Positions 17,532 to 28,013 are shown, counted from the first letter of the stretch. The stretch is 64,000 nt of DNA from Cohaesibacter sp. (GCA_025210795.1 JAOAQZ010000008.1:62001-126000), one strand, 5' to 3'. The notes: generated by a model not told the origin, from the letters alone. Made by a program: numbers and translations.

Positions 17532-18641
17532 ATGACCATTTCGAACCTGACCGTTCGGGACAACATGCTTGTTGTCACCTGGGCGGATGAAAGCTGCACA
17601 CAATTTCCCCCTATCTGGCTGCGCGACAATTGCCCTTCAGGCTTCCACCCGGATACGCAAGAGCGGCTTCTGGATCTACTTTCCGTCGAAGAAGAGCCCA
17701 TTCTGACCTCAGCCAATCAAGAAGGCGATGTGGCTGTGCTGGCTTATGAAGACGGCCATGTCAGCCAGATGCCAATCAGCCTGATGGACGCCCATCGTCC
17801 GGGCCAGCGCGCCTATGATGCAGCAAAACAACCTGAGATTTTTTGGTGCGCAGATCTTGGAGCGGACAACATTCCCCGCCATGCCGCCACACCTATTCTG
17901 GCAGATGATGCCGCCTTACAGAACTGGATGCAGGAGACTGCAAAATATGGTCTGGCCATCGTTCATGATGTCGAGGACCGGGTCGGAGCAGGCGTGGAAC
18001 TGGCCCAGCGCATCGGCTTTTTGCGCAAAACCAATTTCGGCACCACCTTCGAGGTGATCAACAAACCAGATCCAAATAATCTGGCTTACACATCGTTTGC
18101 CTTGCCGCTTCATACCGATCTGCCCAATCAGGAAGTGCCCCCGGGCTATCAATTCCTACATTGCCTTGCCAATGAGGCAACCGGCGGCGGCTCCATCTTT
18201 GCCGATGGTTTTGCCATGGCGGAAGATTTGCGCAATGAGGATCCGGAAGCGTTTCGCCTTCTATGCGAAACACCGATCCCGTTCCGCTTTCATGACAAGG
18301 ACGCGGACATTCGCGTCCATCATCCGGTCATCGATCTGGCAGCCGACGGCAGCCTTCGCGAAATTCGCTATAATGCTCATATCGCCGCGATCTTTGATAT
18401 GCCAGCGGACATCATGCCCGCTTTCTACAAAGCCTATCGCGCCTATATGGCCAAGACCCGTGATCCCAAATATCGCCTGACGCTGAAGCTGAAAGCCGGG
18501 GAAATGGTGGTGTTCGACAATCGCCGCGTCTTGCATGGCCGCGAAGCCTTCGACCCATCGACCGGCTTCCGCCACTTGCACGGCTGTTATGTGGATCGGG
18601 GCGAGTTTTTCTCCCGCCTGCGCCTGCTGAGCCAAGCCTAA
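17532..18641 (+). CDS. Gamma-butyrobetaine dioxygenase / TauD-family 2-oxoglutarate oxygenase
   Basis: A protein of about 370 residues with the two domains of gamma-butyrobetaine hydroxylase: an N-terminal zinc-site-like domain with PPIWLRDNCPSGFHP, and a C-terminal Fe(II)/2-oxoglutarate domain. The iron triad is seen as His and Asp of LPLHTD near residue 195 and the distal His of RHLHGCYVD near 357; a downstream Arg should bind 2-oxoglutarate. Gamma-butyrobetaine hydroxylase makes L-carnitine. I place the start at 17532 (MTISNL) by the usual family start; an in-frame ATG at 17490 with GGAACTG upstream is equally possible. No other carnitine genes are near, so trimethyl-lysine or another betaine substrate is conceivable. 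Confidence 0.75.
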   Translation: MTISNLTVRDNMLVVTWADESCTQFPPIWLRDNCPSGFHPDTQERLLDLLSVEEEPILTSANQEGDVAVLAYEDGHVSQMPISLMDAHRPGQRAYDAAKQPEIFWCADLGADNIPRHAATPILADDAALQNWMQETAKYGLAIVHDVEDRVGAGVELAQRIGFLRKTNFGTTFEVINKPDPNNLAYTSFALPLHTDLPNQEVPPGYQFLHCLANEATGGGSIFADGFAMAEDLRNEDPEAFRLLCETPIPFRFHDKDADIRVHHPVIDLAADGSLREIRYNAHIAAIFDMPADIMPAFYKAYRAYMAKTRDPKYRLTLKLKAGEMVVFDNRRVLHGREAFDPSTGFRHLHGCYVDRGEFFSRLRLLSQA

Positions 18642-18878
18642 TCTGACTGGGCATGGCATCATTCGAAGCCATGCTGCCAACAAGCTGATAGCATTGTGTA
18701 GAGGAGGCTTGCTGATGACATCTCCCGTCACATACGGCATCTGATCCCATACATATGACAGCAAAAACTCGTAAGCTGGCAGCGACGAATAAAATCGTCG
18801 TTGCCTTTCACCGCGAATAGGGCCAAGCAAGAGATTACAAATATAACACCAAATTGCTCCGCCCATCTAAACCATGGT

Positions 18879-19532
18879 CTAGCCAACCGGATCTATAACA
18901 AGCAGCATCCGTGTAACTGCTTTTAATGGCAAATGTGGAGAACGATGAAGAAGGCTACAAGGCTCTTTGGATGGCCATTTCTTGCCACGAAATATCCCGA
19001 CAGAACCTGTTGTCATCTGGCTGATATATTTCGGGGTTTCCGGCTTCGTTTCATCAATATATTGCGTCGCAGGGCCACGATAAGTGCATAGAAGGCGCGC
19101 TCTTACATTGTCCTTATGAAAGCGAGGGCACATAACGTCGTCATCGACATCCAAGCGGACCTGAACAGTTTGCACATTCATGATCTTGCTAAACATAAAA
19201 GCAAGAGCCGCAATATCACTTGCCAGCATGTCTCGTTCAGACCCTGCAGAAATTTTACTGATATCACACGCAGCCCGAACCGCATCTTCTACGAGATTGA
19301 CTGGAGCTATCGTTCGCATCTGCGGAAGAGAAGCCGGGTGCAAGGCATCAACCCAGTTTTGAAACAATGAAATTGGGCAACGTTGCCAAATCGCTGCAGC
19401 AACGCCCTGTCGGCAGATATGATTCAAAATTTCCGGTTCACGCCCCATTAAAACCGCCACCGCTGCTGGCCGTTCTGTCGATGGCTGAGGCTGATTTTGA
19501 ACATTTGGCGTCAGATCTGGATTGATCATCAT
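18879..19532 (-). CDS. DUF1826 family protein, partner of COG0523 GTPase
   Basis: A 217-residue protein. The start ATG at 19532 overlaps the stop of the upstream GTPase gene (ATGA), so the two are translationally coupled. I recognise DUF1826 from the [18 protein letters not shown] segment and the following [14 protein letters not shown] motif with conserved Cys, His and Asp residues that look like a metal site. DUF1826 genes are known companions of a COG0523 subgroup in putative zinc-responsive operons; their biochemical function is not established. The N-terminal half is poorly conserved. The operon likely answers to the palindrome upstream of the GTPase gene. Confidence 0.75.
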   Translation of the reverse strand: MMINPDLTPNVQNQPQPSTERPAAVAVLMGREPEILNHICRQGVAAAIWQRCPISLFQNWVDALHPASLPQMRTIAPVNLVEDAVRAACDISKISAGSERDMLASDIAALAFMFSKIMNVQTVQVRLDVDDDVMCPRFHKDNVRARLLCTYRGPATQYIDETKPETPKYISQMTTGSVGIFRGKKWPSKEPCSLLHRSPHLPLKAVTRMLLVIDPVG

Positions 19533-20743
19533 ACAGCCTGCTCCCGTCTTACCCACTGAGGGAATGGGTCTTCCAAACCAGAAAGAGCCTTGAGCTGCTC
19601 CTCATCCGTAACATCCAACAAAGCTTCATTGAGACGTGATTTCAAATCGGCCCAATCAATCCCGCTTCCAATAAAAACGATTTCTTGACGTCGATCGCCA
19701 AACGGCTCTACCCAATGATCGTTTATATATTGAGTGACCTGCGGGCCATTCGGCCACCGGTTCTTGGGAACAGATGCCCACCATGTGCCGATCGGGGTTG
19801 TACTCGATAAAGCCCCGGCTAATGAGAATTCTGCAACCCAACCCGGGCGGGTTGCCATCCAGAAATGTCCTTTGGCACGGATAACCCCAGGGAGTGGACC
19901 ATTCAAAAGACTATGGATTTTTTGCGGATCGAATGGACGCCTTGCACGATACACAAATGATTGCACCCTATATTCCTCAGTTTCAGGCACATGGTCCGCA
20001 AATCCGTAAAGCTCCTTTGCCCATAGCGGATGTTCATGCGCCTTATCAAAGTCGAACAAACTGGTGTTTAGAATCTCCGTGGCAGCAACTTTGCTGTGAT
20101 CCGTTTCGATAATTTTGGCATCAGCATTCAAACTGCGGATGATCTTGCGAGCTGCATCCACTTGCCCAGATGTTGCGCTACTTACCTTGTTCAACACTAC
20201 AATGTCAGCAAACTCAATCTGGTCCGTCAGCAGGTGAACAAGACTACGCTCATCCTCATCCCCCATTGTTTCACCGCGATCTGCCAGAAAATCGTGGCTT
20301 GCATAGTCTTGAAGAAGATTAACCGCATCCACCACAGTGACCATTGTGTCTAGCCGTGCAAGATCTGATAGGCTCTGCCCCTCTTCATCACGAAATTCAA
20401 AAGTTGCAGCCACTGGTAAGGGTTCTGAAATGCCCGTAGATTCAATGAGCAAATAGTCAAATTTCCCTTCATTTGCGAGACGCCGAACTTCAATAAGCAA
20501 ATCATCGCGCAATGTACAGCAGATGCAGCCATTAGACATTTCTACAAGTGTCTCGTCGGTGTGGCTAAGCTCTGCGCCACCAGCTCTCACCAGATCAGCA
20601 TCAATATTGACCTCAGACATATCATTCACAATAACGGCAACACGGAGACCTTCCCGATTATTCAGTACATTGTTGAGCAACGTTGTTTTTCCGGCTCCAA
20701 GAAAGCCGGACAAAACGGTGACAGGCAGGCGACTATCAGACAC
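19529..20743 (-). CDS. COG0523 (CobW/ZigA-type) metal-chaperone GTPase
   Basis: A 404-residue G3E GTPase. Walker A is GAGKTT (16-21), the metal-binding motif is CICC (73-76), Walker B lies in LIESTG, and NKVS gives base specificity; the C-terminal CobW domain starts near residue 270 ([14 protein letters not shown]). COG0523 proteins deliver metals, mostly zinc, to client enzymes under shortage. The 34-bp palindrome 14 bases upstream and the DUF1826 partner both point to zinc limitation rather than cobalamin synthesis, although a CbiZ gene lies 6 kb away. The gene is complete with a normal length. Confidence 0.85.
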   Translation of the reverse strand: MSDSRLPVTVLSGFLGAGKTTLLNNVLNNREGLRVAVIVNDMSEVNIDADLVRAGGAELSHTDETLVEMSNGCICCTLRDDLLIEVRRLANEGKFDYLLIESTGISEPLPVAATFEFRDEEGQSLSDLARLDTMVTVVDAVNLLQDYASHDFLADRGETMGDEDERSLVHLLTDQIEFADIVVLNKVSSATSGQVDAARKIIRSLNADAKIIETDHSKVAATEILNTSLFDFDKAHEHPLWAKELYGFADHVPETEEYRVQSFVYRARRPFDPQKIHSLLNGPLPGVIRAKGHFWMATRPGWVAEFSLAGALSSTTPIGTWWASVPKNRWPNGPQVTQYINDHWVEPFGDRRQEIVFIGSGIDWADLKSRLNEALLDVTDEEQLKALSGLEDPFPQWVRREQAV

Positions 20744-20756
20744 AGGTAAGCTCCAT

Positions 20757-20790
20757 AAATAAATGTAACGTTATAACATTACATTTATTT
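20757..20790. promoter_or_regulatory. 34-bp palindromic operator, Zur-like
   Basis: Bases 20757-20790 read the same on both strands except for one pair (20769/20778). The core GTTATAAC flanked by TGTAA and TTACA resembles Zur boxes. It begins 14 bases before the COG0523 start codon and should cover its promoter. Assignment to Zur is by likeness and context only. Confidence 0.7.
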
Positions 20791-21044
20791 TCATGAAAGC
20801 CAGTTTGGCAAGTCTTTTTTATGCAAGACATCTGGAGAGAATGATTGGAAAGCAGGTCTCCGGAGACCGCCAGCCAATAGCCTCTTATAGGCGTGGCTAT
20901 CTTCAATCTGGCCGCTTGATATGCGCAGATTAGCTCAAAAGAGCGTCAATGTGCATATGGTTGGTTCATCCAATCTGCAGCTTACCCCCCTTAGCGGCCG
21001 CACAATAAACGTTTGGGATTTTCAGAGAATGAGGGCGATTGCAT

Positions 21045-21965
21045 TTACCTCTCGGCCCAAATGCGTTTGATCAGCTCCAGCAAAGTTCCCACATTTTTCT
21101 TACTTCTGTTGCGCTCCAAGACTACCAACCCCAGACAAGCCGGAATCGAGATATTGCTAGCAATAGCAAGACCAAAGGATTGCTTTTCGTGCAAAGCCAG
21201 GGACGCCCGGCAGAGGCTAAGGCCAACGCCGGAGCGCACCATTTCCAGCATCGAAGCCTCTTGATCCACCAGTGCCACAATATTCTGCTTGCAGCCACAC
21301 TCGGCAAAAATACTCTTCAGAAGGCGGTTATGAACCGAAACGCCTGGCGTGCCGATCCATGGCAACGCGGCGAGGTCTGCCCAGCTTGCCCCCTCAATTC
21401 TCTTTTGCCATCCCGCAGGACCGATAACATTGTAATGAAAATCCGCCAGTTTGACGAACTGCACTGGTTCCGCACTGTCACAGTTGGCAGAAAGATCCTC
21501 CTCAGGACTGCTCAAATAAAAGCCCACATCAATTTGCTCATTGCATAGCCGGATCAGAATTTCGCCACTCACCCCGTGGGTCAATTCAGTTTCTATATAA
21601 GGATATTCTATACTTAAATGTTTCAAAAGCTGTCCAAGGCGGATAAATTCCGGGTCAACAATAGTGCCGATCTTTAGACTTCCAGTTAGGTTTTCCTGTC
21701 TTGTACTGGCCACACGCTCAAAGTCATTCATGGCACTCAGTACTTTTTCAGCCTCGGATAGAAGCGCGACCCCATCGGCAGTAATCTGAAATCCCTTGGC
21801 CGTTCTCATAAACAAATTAAGCCCTGTCTCGTTACTTAATCGCTTGATTTGATGGCTAATTGCTGGCTGCGTAAGATTAAGGCGCTCTGCCGCCCGCGAC
21901 ACGCTACCCTCGCGTGCCACGGTCACGAATGCCATGATGCTGTTTATATTTGAAAATCTAGCCAT
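21045..21965 (-). CDS. LysR-family transcriptional regulator
   Basis: About 306 residues. The N-terminal winged helix reads SIMAFVTVAREGSVSRAAERLNLTQPAISHQIKRL, split here by the family's usual turn; the C-terminal part is the LysR effector-binding domain. It is divergent from the GMC dehydrogenase gene with about 100 bases between, the usual place for a regulator of that gene and those behind it. Start: I prefer the ATG at 21965 (MARFSN) from family habit; an in-frame ATG at 21989 is possible. The effector cannot be told; DMSP, acrylate, 3-hydroxypropionate or a betaine are candidates from context. Confidence 0.85.
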   Translation of the reverse strand: MARFSNINSIMAFVTVAREGSVSRAAERLNLTQPAISHQIKRLSNETGLNLFMRTAKGFQITADGVALLSEAEKVLSAMNDFERVASTRQENLTGSLKIGTIVDPEFIRLGQLLKHLSIEYPYIETELTHGVSGEILIRLCNEQIDVGFYLSSPEEDLSANCDSAEPVQFVKLADFHYNVIGPAGWQKRIEGASWADLAALPWIGTPGVSVHNRLLKSIFAECGCKQNIVALVDQEASMLEMVRSGVGLSLCRASLALHEKQSFGLAIASNISIPACLGLVVLERNRSKKNVGTLLELIKRIWAER

Positions 21966-22068
21966 ATAAAAAACTGTAATATATCTCATAGGAATTTGTC
22001 ATTAGCTTTCTCCTCTCACTCTTCGTAAATCTCACAATACAGCAAGAAGAAGAGAGTGGAGGTCACCA

Positions 22069-23733
22069 ATGGTCTCGAAGGCAGAATTTGACTATATCGT
22101 TGTGGGAGCAGGATCAGCCGGATGTTTGCTGGCCAACAGGTTGAGCGCCAATCCTGACAATCGCGTCCTGTTAATCGAGGCTGGCGGCCCGGACACCTAT
22201 CCCTGGATCCATGTTCCCGTTGGTTATCTGTATTGCATCGGCAATCCACGCACAGACTGGCTCTATAAGACAGAGCCGGACAAGGGCCTGAATGGCCGCA
22301 GCCTGCTCTATCCGCGCGGCAAAACCCTTGGCGGCTGCTCATCCATCAATGGCATGATCTATATGCGCGGTCAGGCCCGTGATTATGACAACTGGGCCGA
22401 GCTGACCGGCGACGATGCCTGGAACTGGGAAAATTGCCTGATAGACTTCAAGGCCCACGAAAACCATTATCGTCTGGACCATGGCGCAGATCCCAAACAA
22501 AGCGAGGGCGGTTCCTTCTCCGATCTGCATGGTCATGGCGGCGAATGGCGCATCGAAAAACAGCGCCTGCGCTGGGAAGTACTGGACAGCTTCTCTGACG
22601 CCGCCGAACAATATGGTATCAAGAAAACCGAAGACTTCAATGGTGGCGACAATAGCGGTGTTGGCTATTTCGAAGTCAACCAGCGCAATGGCTGGCGCTG
22701 GAACACCTCCAAGGCCTTCCTTAAATCCATCAAGTCACGCCGCAATCTGACCATCTGGACCAATTCCATGGTCGAGAGCCTGACTTTCACCCAAGATGAA
22801 GACGACAAGACCATCTGTTCCGGTGCGCGCATCAATAAGAATGGTAGCTCTATCGTGGCCAGCGCTAACAAGGAAACCATTCTCTCTGCCGGTGCCATCA
22901 ACAGCCCGAAAATCCTACAGCTTTCCGGCATCGGCCCAGCCGAGTTTCTGGAAACCAAAGGCATCAAGGTGGTGCTGGATGCCCCAGCCGTTGGCGAAAA
23001 TTTGCAAGACCATTTGCAAATCCGCACCATCTATAAGGTCAAGGGCACCAAGACCCTCAATACGCTAGCCAACAGCCTTATCGGCAAGGCCAGGATCGGT
23101 CTGGAATATGTGCTGAAACGCTCCGGCCCCATGAGCATGTCTCCAAGCCAGCTGGGTGCCTTCACCCGCTCTGACGTAGACAAGGACCATGCCAATCTGG
23201 AATATCATGTCCAGCCTCTCAGCCTTGAAGCCTTTGGCGACGATCTGCATAAATTCCCGGCCATCACCGTCTCTGTCTGCAACCTACACCCGACCAGCCG
23301 TGGCCATGTGCGCATCAAATCTGCAGACCCGGCCGAAGCACCGGAAATCGCGCCAAACTATCTGGCCACCGATGAAGATCGCAAGATCGCCGCAGACAGC
23401 TTGCGGCAGGTGCGCAGCATCATGGGGCAGAGCGCGATGCAGGATTATGAGCCGATCGAATATAAGCCCGGCCCACAATATCAAACAGATGAAGAGCTGG
23501 CCAAATTGGCAGGCGATATCGCAACCACCATCTTCCACCCGGTCGGAACTGTCAAAATGGGCCGGGAAGATGACCAAACCGCGGTAGTCGACCCCCATTT
23601 GCGCGTCAAGGGCATCAAAGGCCTGCGCGTCGTGGATGCCTCCATCATGCCAGAAATCACCAGCGGCAACACCAATTCCCCAACCATAATGATCGCGGAA
23701 AAAGCGGCGAGTTGGATCTTGGCCGGCCAATAA
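22069..23733 (+). CDS. GMC-family FAD oxidoreductase, dddA-like (choline dehydrogenase-like)
   Basis: A 554-residue GMC flavoenzyme. The FAD dinucleotide motif GAGSAG is at about 14-19, GMC signature one at [15 protein letters not shown], signature two at [15 protein letters not shown], the catalytic His in HPVGTVKMG near 492 and the second active residue, Asn, in NTNSPT near 535. GGAGG precedes the start. GMC enzymes oxidise alcohols such as choline; in DddD-type DMSP clusters a member called DddA oxidises 3-hydroxypropionate to malonate semialdehyde. Because it lies upstream of a BCCT transporter, an AcuI-like reductase and a DddD-like transferase, I favour the DddA role; choline dehydrogenase remains possible, as no betaine aldehyde dehydrogenase is visible. 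Confidence 0.8.
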   Translation: MVSKAEFDYIVVGAGSAGCLLANRLSANPDNRVLLIEAGGPDTYPWIHVPVGYLYCIGNPRTDWLYKTEPDKGLNGRSLLYPRGKTLGGCSSINGMIYMRGQARDYDNWAELTGDDAWNWENCLIDFKAHENHYRLDHGADPKQSEGGSFSDLHGHGGEWRIEKQRLRWEVLDSFSDAAEQYGIKKTEDFNGGDNSGVGYFEVNQRNGWRWNTSKAFLKSIKSRRNLTIWTNSMVESLTFTQDEDDKTICSGARINKNGSSIVASANKETILSAGAINSPKILQLSGIGPAEFLETKGIKVVLDAPAVGENLQDHLQIRTIYKVKGTKTLNTLANSLIGKARIGLEYVLKRSGPMSMSPSQLGAFTRSDVDKDHANLEYHVQPLSLEAFGDDLHKFPAITVSVCNLHPTSRGHVRIKSADPAEAPEIAPNYLATDEDRKIAADSLRQVRSIMGQSAMQDYEPIEYKPGPQYQTDEELAKLAGDIATTIFHPVGTVKMGREDDQTAVVDPHLRVKGIKGLRVVDASIMPEITSGNTNSPTIMIAEKAASWILAGQ

Positions 23734-23916
23734 GGAAAGGCCTAAAACAATCGATTTCAAAAGATTATCCGGAAACACAAAAACACAACAGCGCTCCGGA
23801 TATGAACGCCCAGCTCCTGATCTTTAGAGGAAAATGAGGAACTGGAGATACGCACCCCTGCTGTTGCGGTGTTTGAGCCCAATCACCACGATACGCCAAA
23901 ATCTCTGGGAGGAAAT

Positions 23917-25557
23917 ATGGCGAACAAACCACCCCTTATGGAATTGCCGATTGCGACTGCGCAAGACGGCTTCTATTCCGGCTTCAGCAAGAATGTGGCC
24001 ATCACATCAAAAATTCTGGTCTCGGCCCTCATCGTCTGGGCCATTTCCGTGCCTGACAATGCCTCGGCGGTTCTAAGCGCTCTCAACGGCGCGTTGCTCA
24101 AGAATTTCGCCAGCTGGTATATCTATGTCGTGGCTTTCTTCATGCTGGTTTGCACAATGCTGGCCATCATTCCCATGACCGGACGCATCAAGCTCGGCTT
24201 GGAAGAAGACAAACCCGAATTCTCCAATTTCTCTTGGTTCTCCATGATGTTTGGTGCTGGTATCGGCATTGGCATGCTGACTTTTGCAACAGCCGAGCCG
24301 ATGTATCACTTTGCCACCAATCCCAATGTGATCATGGGTGAAGCAGACGGAGCCGCCGCCAATAATGTGACGCCCGCCTATGTCTGGTCCTTCCTGCATT
24401 GGGGCTTTTCAGCCTGGGCCTGTTATTCACTGGTCGGCCTGTCTCTGGCCTACTTTGCCTATCGCCGCAATCTGCCGCTGACCATTCGCTCCGGCCTAAC
24501 GCCAATCTTTGGTGACAAGCTTTCCGGCCATATGGGTCATCTGGTCGATATCGTTGCCGTTGTCGCCACCATCCTTGGCGTGGCGCAAACCCTTGGTTTT
24601 GGTGTCGAGCAGTTCGTAGCTGGCGTTCACAAGATCGGTCTTGGCGACTGGTTGCTGAATGGCGATGGCAAACCATCCGCCGCTGGCATTGTCTTTGCGC
24701 TAATCGTTGTGATGGGTGCATCCACCCTGTCTGCTCTTTCCGGCGTTGGCAAAGGCATCAAATGGCTCTCCAACCTCAATATGGGTCTGAGCTTCTTCCT
24801 GCTGGCCTTCTTCCTTTTGCTCGGCTCCACTTTCTTCGGCCTTGGCACGTTGGCCTCCGGCCTCTTTGCCTATATCGCCGAGTTCCCTTTTTTGCTCTTC
24901 ACCGTCTGGTCGCCAAATGGCACCGAGACCGGCAACGCACTGGCATCCTGGCAAACCGGCTGGACCGTCTTCTATTGGGCCTGGTGGATTGCCTTTGCAC
25001 CATTCGTGGGCGTCTTTTTGGCGCGCATCTCCCGTGGCCGCACTTTGCGTGAATATATCTTCGGCTCCATCTTCATCCCAAGCCTGATGTGCTTCATCTG
25101 GTTCACCATCGTTGGCGGCACTGCCATCGATATGACCCTGAACGGCACGGCTGGCGACGCCATCTCCGGCGCTGGACAGCAGAACCAGCTGTTTGCGATG
25201 CTGGAACTGATGCTCTCCAGTAGCATTTTCTGGGTCATGGCACTGATCGTGGTCGTCTTGTTGCTGACCTATCTGGTCACCACCGCCGACTCCGCCATCC
25301 TGATCGTCAACACGATCAATGCTGCCGGTGCTGAAAATCCGCAAGGGCGCTTCCACATCATCTTCTGGGGCCTCGCCCTCAGCTTCGTGGTGGGCGGCCT
25401 TCTGATTGTTGGTGGGCTCGGTGCCATCAAGACCGCCATGGTCATCGGGGCCCTGCCCTTCAGTCTGGTCATGGTCCTGATGGGCGGTGCCCTGATCAAG
25501 GCCGTTGTCCGAGATGGCATCCGAGAGAAAAACGGCGTCCAAAGCACCCATCAATAA
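23917..25557 (+). CDS. BCCT-family betaine/DMSP transporter, dddT-like
   Basis: About 546 residues with some twelve hydrophobic segments. The BCCT glycine motif is present as GAGIGIGMLTFATAEPMYHF (near residue 108), and the family's signature of tryptophans and AWWIAFAPFVG..LARISRGRTLRE lies near 365. GGGAGGAAAT directly precedes the ATG at 23917, so this start is preferred to one 16 codons upstream. BCCT carriers take up choline, glycine betaine, carnitine or DMSP, driven by sodium or protons. Position between dddA-like and acuI-like genes suggests DMSP or a related betaine as substrate. Confidence 0.85.
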   Translation: MANKPPLMELPIATAQDGFYSGFSKNVAITSKILVSALIVWAISVPDNASAVLSALNGALLKNFASWYIYVVAFFMLVCTMLAIIPMTGRIKLGLEEDKPEFSNFSWFSMMFGAGIGIGMLTFATAEPMYHFATNPNVIMGEADGAAANNVTPAYVWSFLHWGFSAWACYSLVGLSLAYFAYRRNLPLTIRSGLTPIFGDKLSGHMGHLVDIVAVVATILGVAQTLGFGVEQFVAGVHKIGLGDWLLNGDGKPSAAGIVFALIVVMGASTLSALSGVGKGIKWLSNLNMGLSFFLLAFFLLLGSTFFGLGTLASGLFAYIAEFPFLLFTVWSPNGTETGNALASWQTGWTVFYWAWWIAFAPFVGVFLARISRGRTLREYIFGSIFIPSLMCFIWFTIVGGTAIDMTLNGTAGDAISGAGQQNQLFAMLELMLSSSIFWVMALIVVVLLLTYLVTTADSAILIVNTINAAGAENPQGRFHIIFWGLALSFVVGGLLIVGGLGAIKTAMVIGALPFSLVMVLMGGALIKAVVRDGIREKNGVQSTHQ

Positions 25558-25575
25558 ATCATGCTTCATCAATCA

Positions 25576-25602
25576 AAGGGGCTGCTCAGCAGCCCCTATT
25601 CG
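25576..25602 (+). terminator. Hairpin after the BCCT gene
   Basis: GGGGCTGC pairs with GCAGCCCC around TCA (25578-25596). Only a weak T-rich tail follows, so it may attenuate rather than stop transcription into the acuI-like gene. Confidence 0.55.
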
Positions 25603-25660
25603 CACATCCTAAATCCAGCAACCCATCATGCAATCTGATTGCAAGAGAAGGAATAAAACA

Positions 25661-26647
25661 ATGGAAAACTTTAAGGCAGTGCTGATCAGCCGCGACGAGA
25701 ACAAAACCCAATCCGTCGAAATAGCAACGCTCTCTCAGGACGATCTGATGGAAGGCGATGTGACAGTCGCCGTCGACTATTCCACCCTCAATTACAAGGA
25801 TGGTCTGGCCATCAGCGGCAAATCTCCTGTCGTGCGCCGCTGGCCAATGATCCCCGGCATTGATATGGCAGGCCGGGTGATCAGCTCCCAGTCAGACCAG
25901 TTCAAGGAAGGCGACGAAGTCATCCTCAATGGCTGGGGCACTGGCGAGACCCATCTTGGCGCTTATAGCCAGGTATCGCGCGTCAAATCCGACTGGCTCA
26001 TTCACAAACCAGAAGGCCTTTCTGCCGCCCAATGCATGGGCATCGGCACGGCAGGCTATACCTCCATGCTCTGCGTCATGGCACTGGAAAAGGCAGGCCT
26101 CACACCCGAGAGCGGCCCAATTCTGGTGACCGGTGCTGCCGGTGGCGTTGGCTCGGTTGCCATCGCGCTTCTGGCAAAGCTCGGCTATCACGTCATTGCC
26201 TCCACCGGCAGAGCATCTGAAGAAGACTATCTGAAAAGCCTCGGCGCAGCTGAGCTGATTGATCGCGAAGAACTGTCCGGCCCGGCCCGCCCGCTGAACA
26301 AAGAACGCTGGGCTGGGGCCGTGGATGCCGTTGGCAGCCATACGCTGGCCAATGTTCTCTCCATGACCAAATATGGTGGCGCGGTTGCGGCCTGCGGTCT
26401 GGCGCAAGGCATGGATCTTCCTTCCAGTGTTGCCCCATTCATCCTGCGTGGCGTCAGCCTGCACGGCATCGATTCCGTCATGGCACCAAAGGAAAAACGT
26501 CTGGAGGCCTGGTCCCGTCTGGCCGAACTGCTCGAGACCGAAAAGCTCGACAGCATCACCTCTGTGGTCAATATGGAAGATGTCATCAATGCGGGCAATG
26601 CCATCGTCGAAGGCAAAATCCGTGGCCGCGTGATCGTCAAGATCTAG
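25661..26647 (+). CDS. acuI: Acrylyl-CoA reductase AcuI/YhdH-type (MDR superfamily)
   Basis: A 328-residue medium-chain reductase without the zinc ligands. The N-terminal segment with STLNYKDGLAISGK, IPGIDMAGRV and GWGTGETHLGAYSQ is typical of the AcuI/YhdH group, and the NADPH-binding loop is VTGAAGGVGSVA near residue 155. AcuI reduces acrylyl-CoA to propionyl-CoA with NADPH, which disposes of toxic acrylate produced from DMSP or 3-hydroxypropionate. AGAAGGAAT precedes the ATG at 25661. Placement between a BCCT transporter and a DddD-like gene fits DMSP use; such genes have also been found fused or linked to DMSP lyase genes in other marine bacteria. Confidence 0.85.
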   Translation: MENFKAVLISRDENKTQSVEIATLSQDDLMEGDVTVAVDYSTLNYKDGLAISGKSPVVRRWPMIPGIDMAGRVISSQSDQFKEGDEVILNGWGTGETHLGAYSQVSRVKSDWLIHKPEGLSAAQCMGIGTAGYTSMLCVMALEKAGLTPESGPILVTGAAGGVGSVAIALLAKLGYHVIASTGRASEEDYLKSLGAAELIDREELSGPARPLNKERWAGAVDAVGSHTLANVLSMTKYGGAVAACGLAQGMDLPSSVAPFILRGVSLHGIDSVMAPKEKRLEAWSRLAELLETEKLDSITSVVNMEDVINAGNAIVEGKIRGRVIVKI

Positions 26648-26798
26648 GTAATCCGACATGCTGCGCCGTCGTTTAGCATCTTTCAAAGGATCATTTGACG
26701 GCGCTGCGCCCATCTGAGACCATTCTTGTCCGGGTGGCTGAACGCTTTCACACCATCCAATGCATCTTTGACGACGAGCTGTCCCGAAAAAGGTCGCC

Positions 26799-27737
26799 AT
26801 GAAAAAACAGCTTCCACCCCTGAACTGGCTAAGAGCGTTTGAAGCCTCTGCCCGGCATTTGAGCTTCACCCATGCCGCTGCAGAGCTAAACCTCACGCAG
26901 GCTGCTATCAGCCATCAGATCAAGGGACTGGAAAGCCAGTTGGGAAGCGCCCTCTTTCGCCGCTTGCCGCGCGGACTGGAGCTGACCGACACCGGCGCTG
27001 CCTATCTGCCTGCCGTCAATGAAGCCATCGAGCGCCTGAAAGCGGTGACAGAAGAAGTCTTCGGCCAAGGCCAGAACCGCCTCCTGACCATCAAGATCAA
27101 TACAGTTTTCTTCATGCGCTGGCTCGCCCCGCGCATGAGCGAGTTTCGCCGCCTGCACCCAACCATCAATCTGCGCATCACTTCCAATGTCTGGATGGAG
27201 CATAAGGAAGGCGCGGCCAACAGCGATCTGGAAATCCGCTATGGCCGGGGCGACTGGCCGTCACTGAAAACCGTGCGCCTGACCTATGACGAGCTGATCC
27301 CGGTCTGCAGTCCGTCCTATCTGGAAGGCAGCACTCCCCTGACCTGCCCGCAGGATCTGCCCAATCACACCATCCTGCATGTGATCGGCTATCAGGAAGG
27401 CTGGGGCTATTGGCTGAAACAGACCGGCAATTCCGATCTCATTCTTGGCCAGAGCTATCAATATGACACGCTGGTCACGGCACTGGAAATGGCAACCCTT
27501 GGCGAAGGCGTGGTGCTGGCCCGTAGCTCACTTGTCGAAGCCGCCCTGCAATCGGGCGAGCTGGTCGCACCACTGGCAGAAACCATTCCCACCGATGAAG
27601 CCTTCTATCTGGTCTATCCCAAGACCAGCCGCGAACATCCCCATGCCATGACCTTTCGAAACTGGATGCTGGATGAATTGCAAAAAAGACGGGAAGATCA
27701 GGAATGGGCCGAAGAAGATTGGAGCGACGAAAACTAA
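26799..27737 (+). CDS. LysR-family regulator (GcvA-like), candidate regulator of the dddD-like gene
   Basis: A 312-residue LysR protein. The DNA-binding part is NWLRAFEASARHLSFTHAA followed by ELNLTQAAISHQIK, typical of the GcvA branch, and residues 95-300 form the periplasmic-binding-like effector domain. AAAAAGGTCGCC lies just before the ATG. The C-terminal tail is very acidic (EEWAEEDWSDEN-like). It sits between acuI-like and dddD-like genes on the same strand, with 276 bases before dddD-like, which leaves room for a promoter under its control. In described DddD clusters a LysR protein (DddR) activates dddD in response to DMSP. Confidence 0.82.
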   Translation: MKKQLPPLNWLRAFEASARHLSFTHAAAELNLTQAAISHQIKGLESQLGSALFRRLPRGLELTDTGAAYLPAVNEAIERLKAVTEEVFGQGQNRLLTIKINTVFFMRWLAPRMSEFRRLHPTINLRITSNVWMEHKEGAANSDLEIRYGRGDWPSLKTVRLTYDELIPVCSPSYLEGSTPLTCPQDLPNHTILHVIGYQEGWGYWLKQTGNSDLILGQSYQYDTLVTALEMATLGEGVVLARSSLVEAALQSGELVAPLAETIPTDEAFYLVYPKTSREHPHAMTFRNWMLDELQKRREDQEWAEEDWSDEN

Positions 27738-28013
27738 CGCTTCGTTACCCGCCCACCTCACTTCGAAATAATATTCCAAATTTCCAATTTTCATAACAAA
27801 GAATTTTGCACCTGCACGCTCTTGCAGTGACTTTCATCCAGACTTTGCGAGCCATAAAAATATTTATGCAAAATCAAAATTTAAATTTCTGGCTCCATCC
27901 CCAATCTTCAGATTATTGTGCCTTAACAGGGAAAGCCAAAGAGCATCCTCAATTCTCACAATGATTGCAATAGCATAGAACCGCCATTGAGCGGTCGTGG
28001 AGGATATTGTTGC

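Noticed and set aside
12625..20743. CbiZ and the COG0523 GTPase as one cobalamin locus with CobW
   Set aside because: They are 6 kb apart with unrelated genes between; the palindrome and DUF1826 partner favour zinc for the GTPase.
22069..25557. Choline-to-glycine betaine (bet) operon
   Set aside because: GMC and BCCT genes alone would fit, but there is no betB or betI, and acuI-like and dddD-like genes follow at once.
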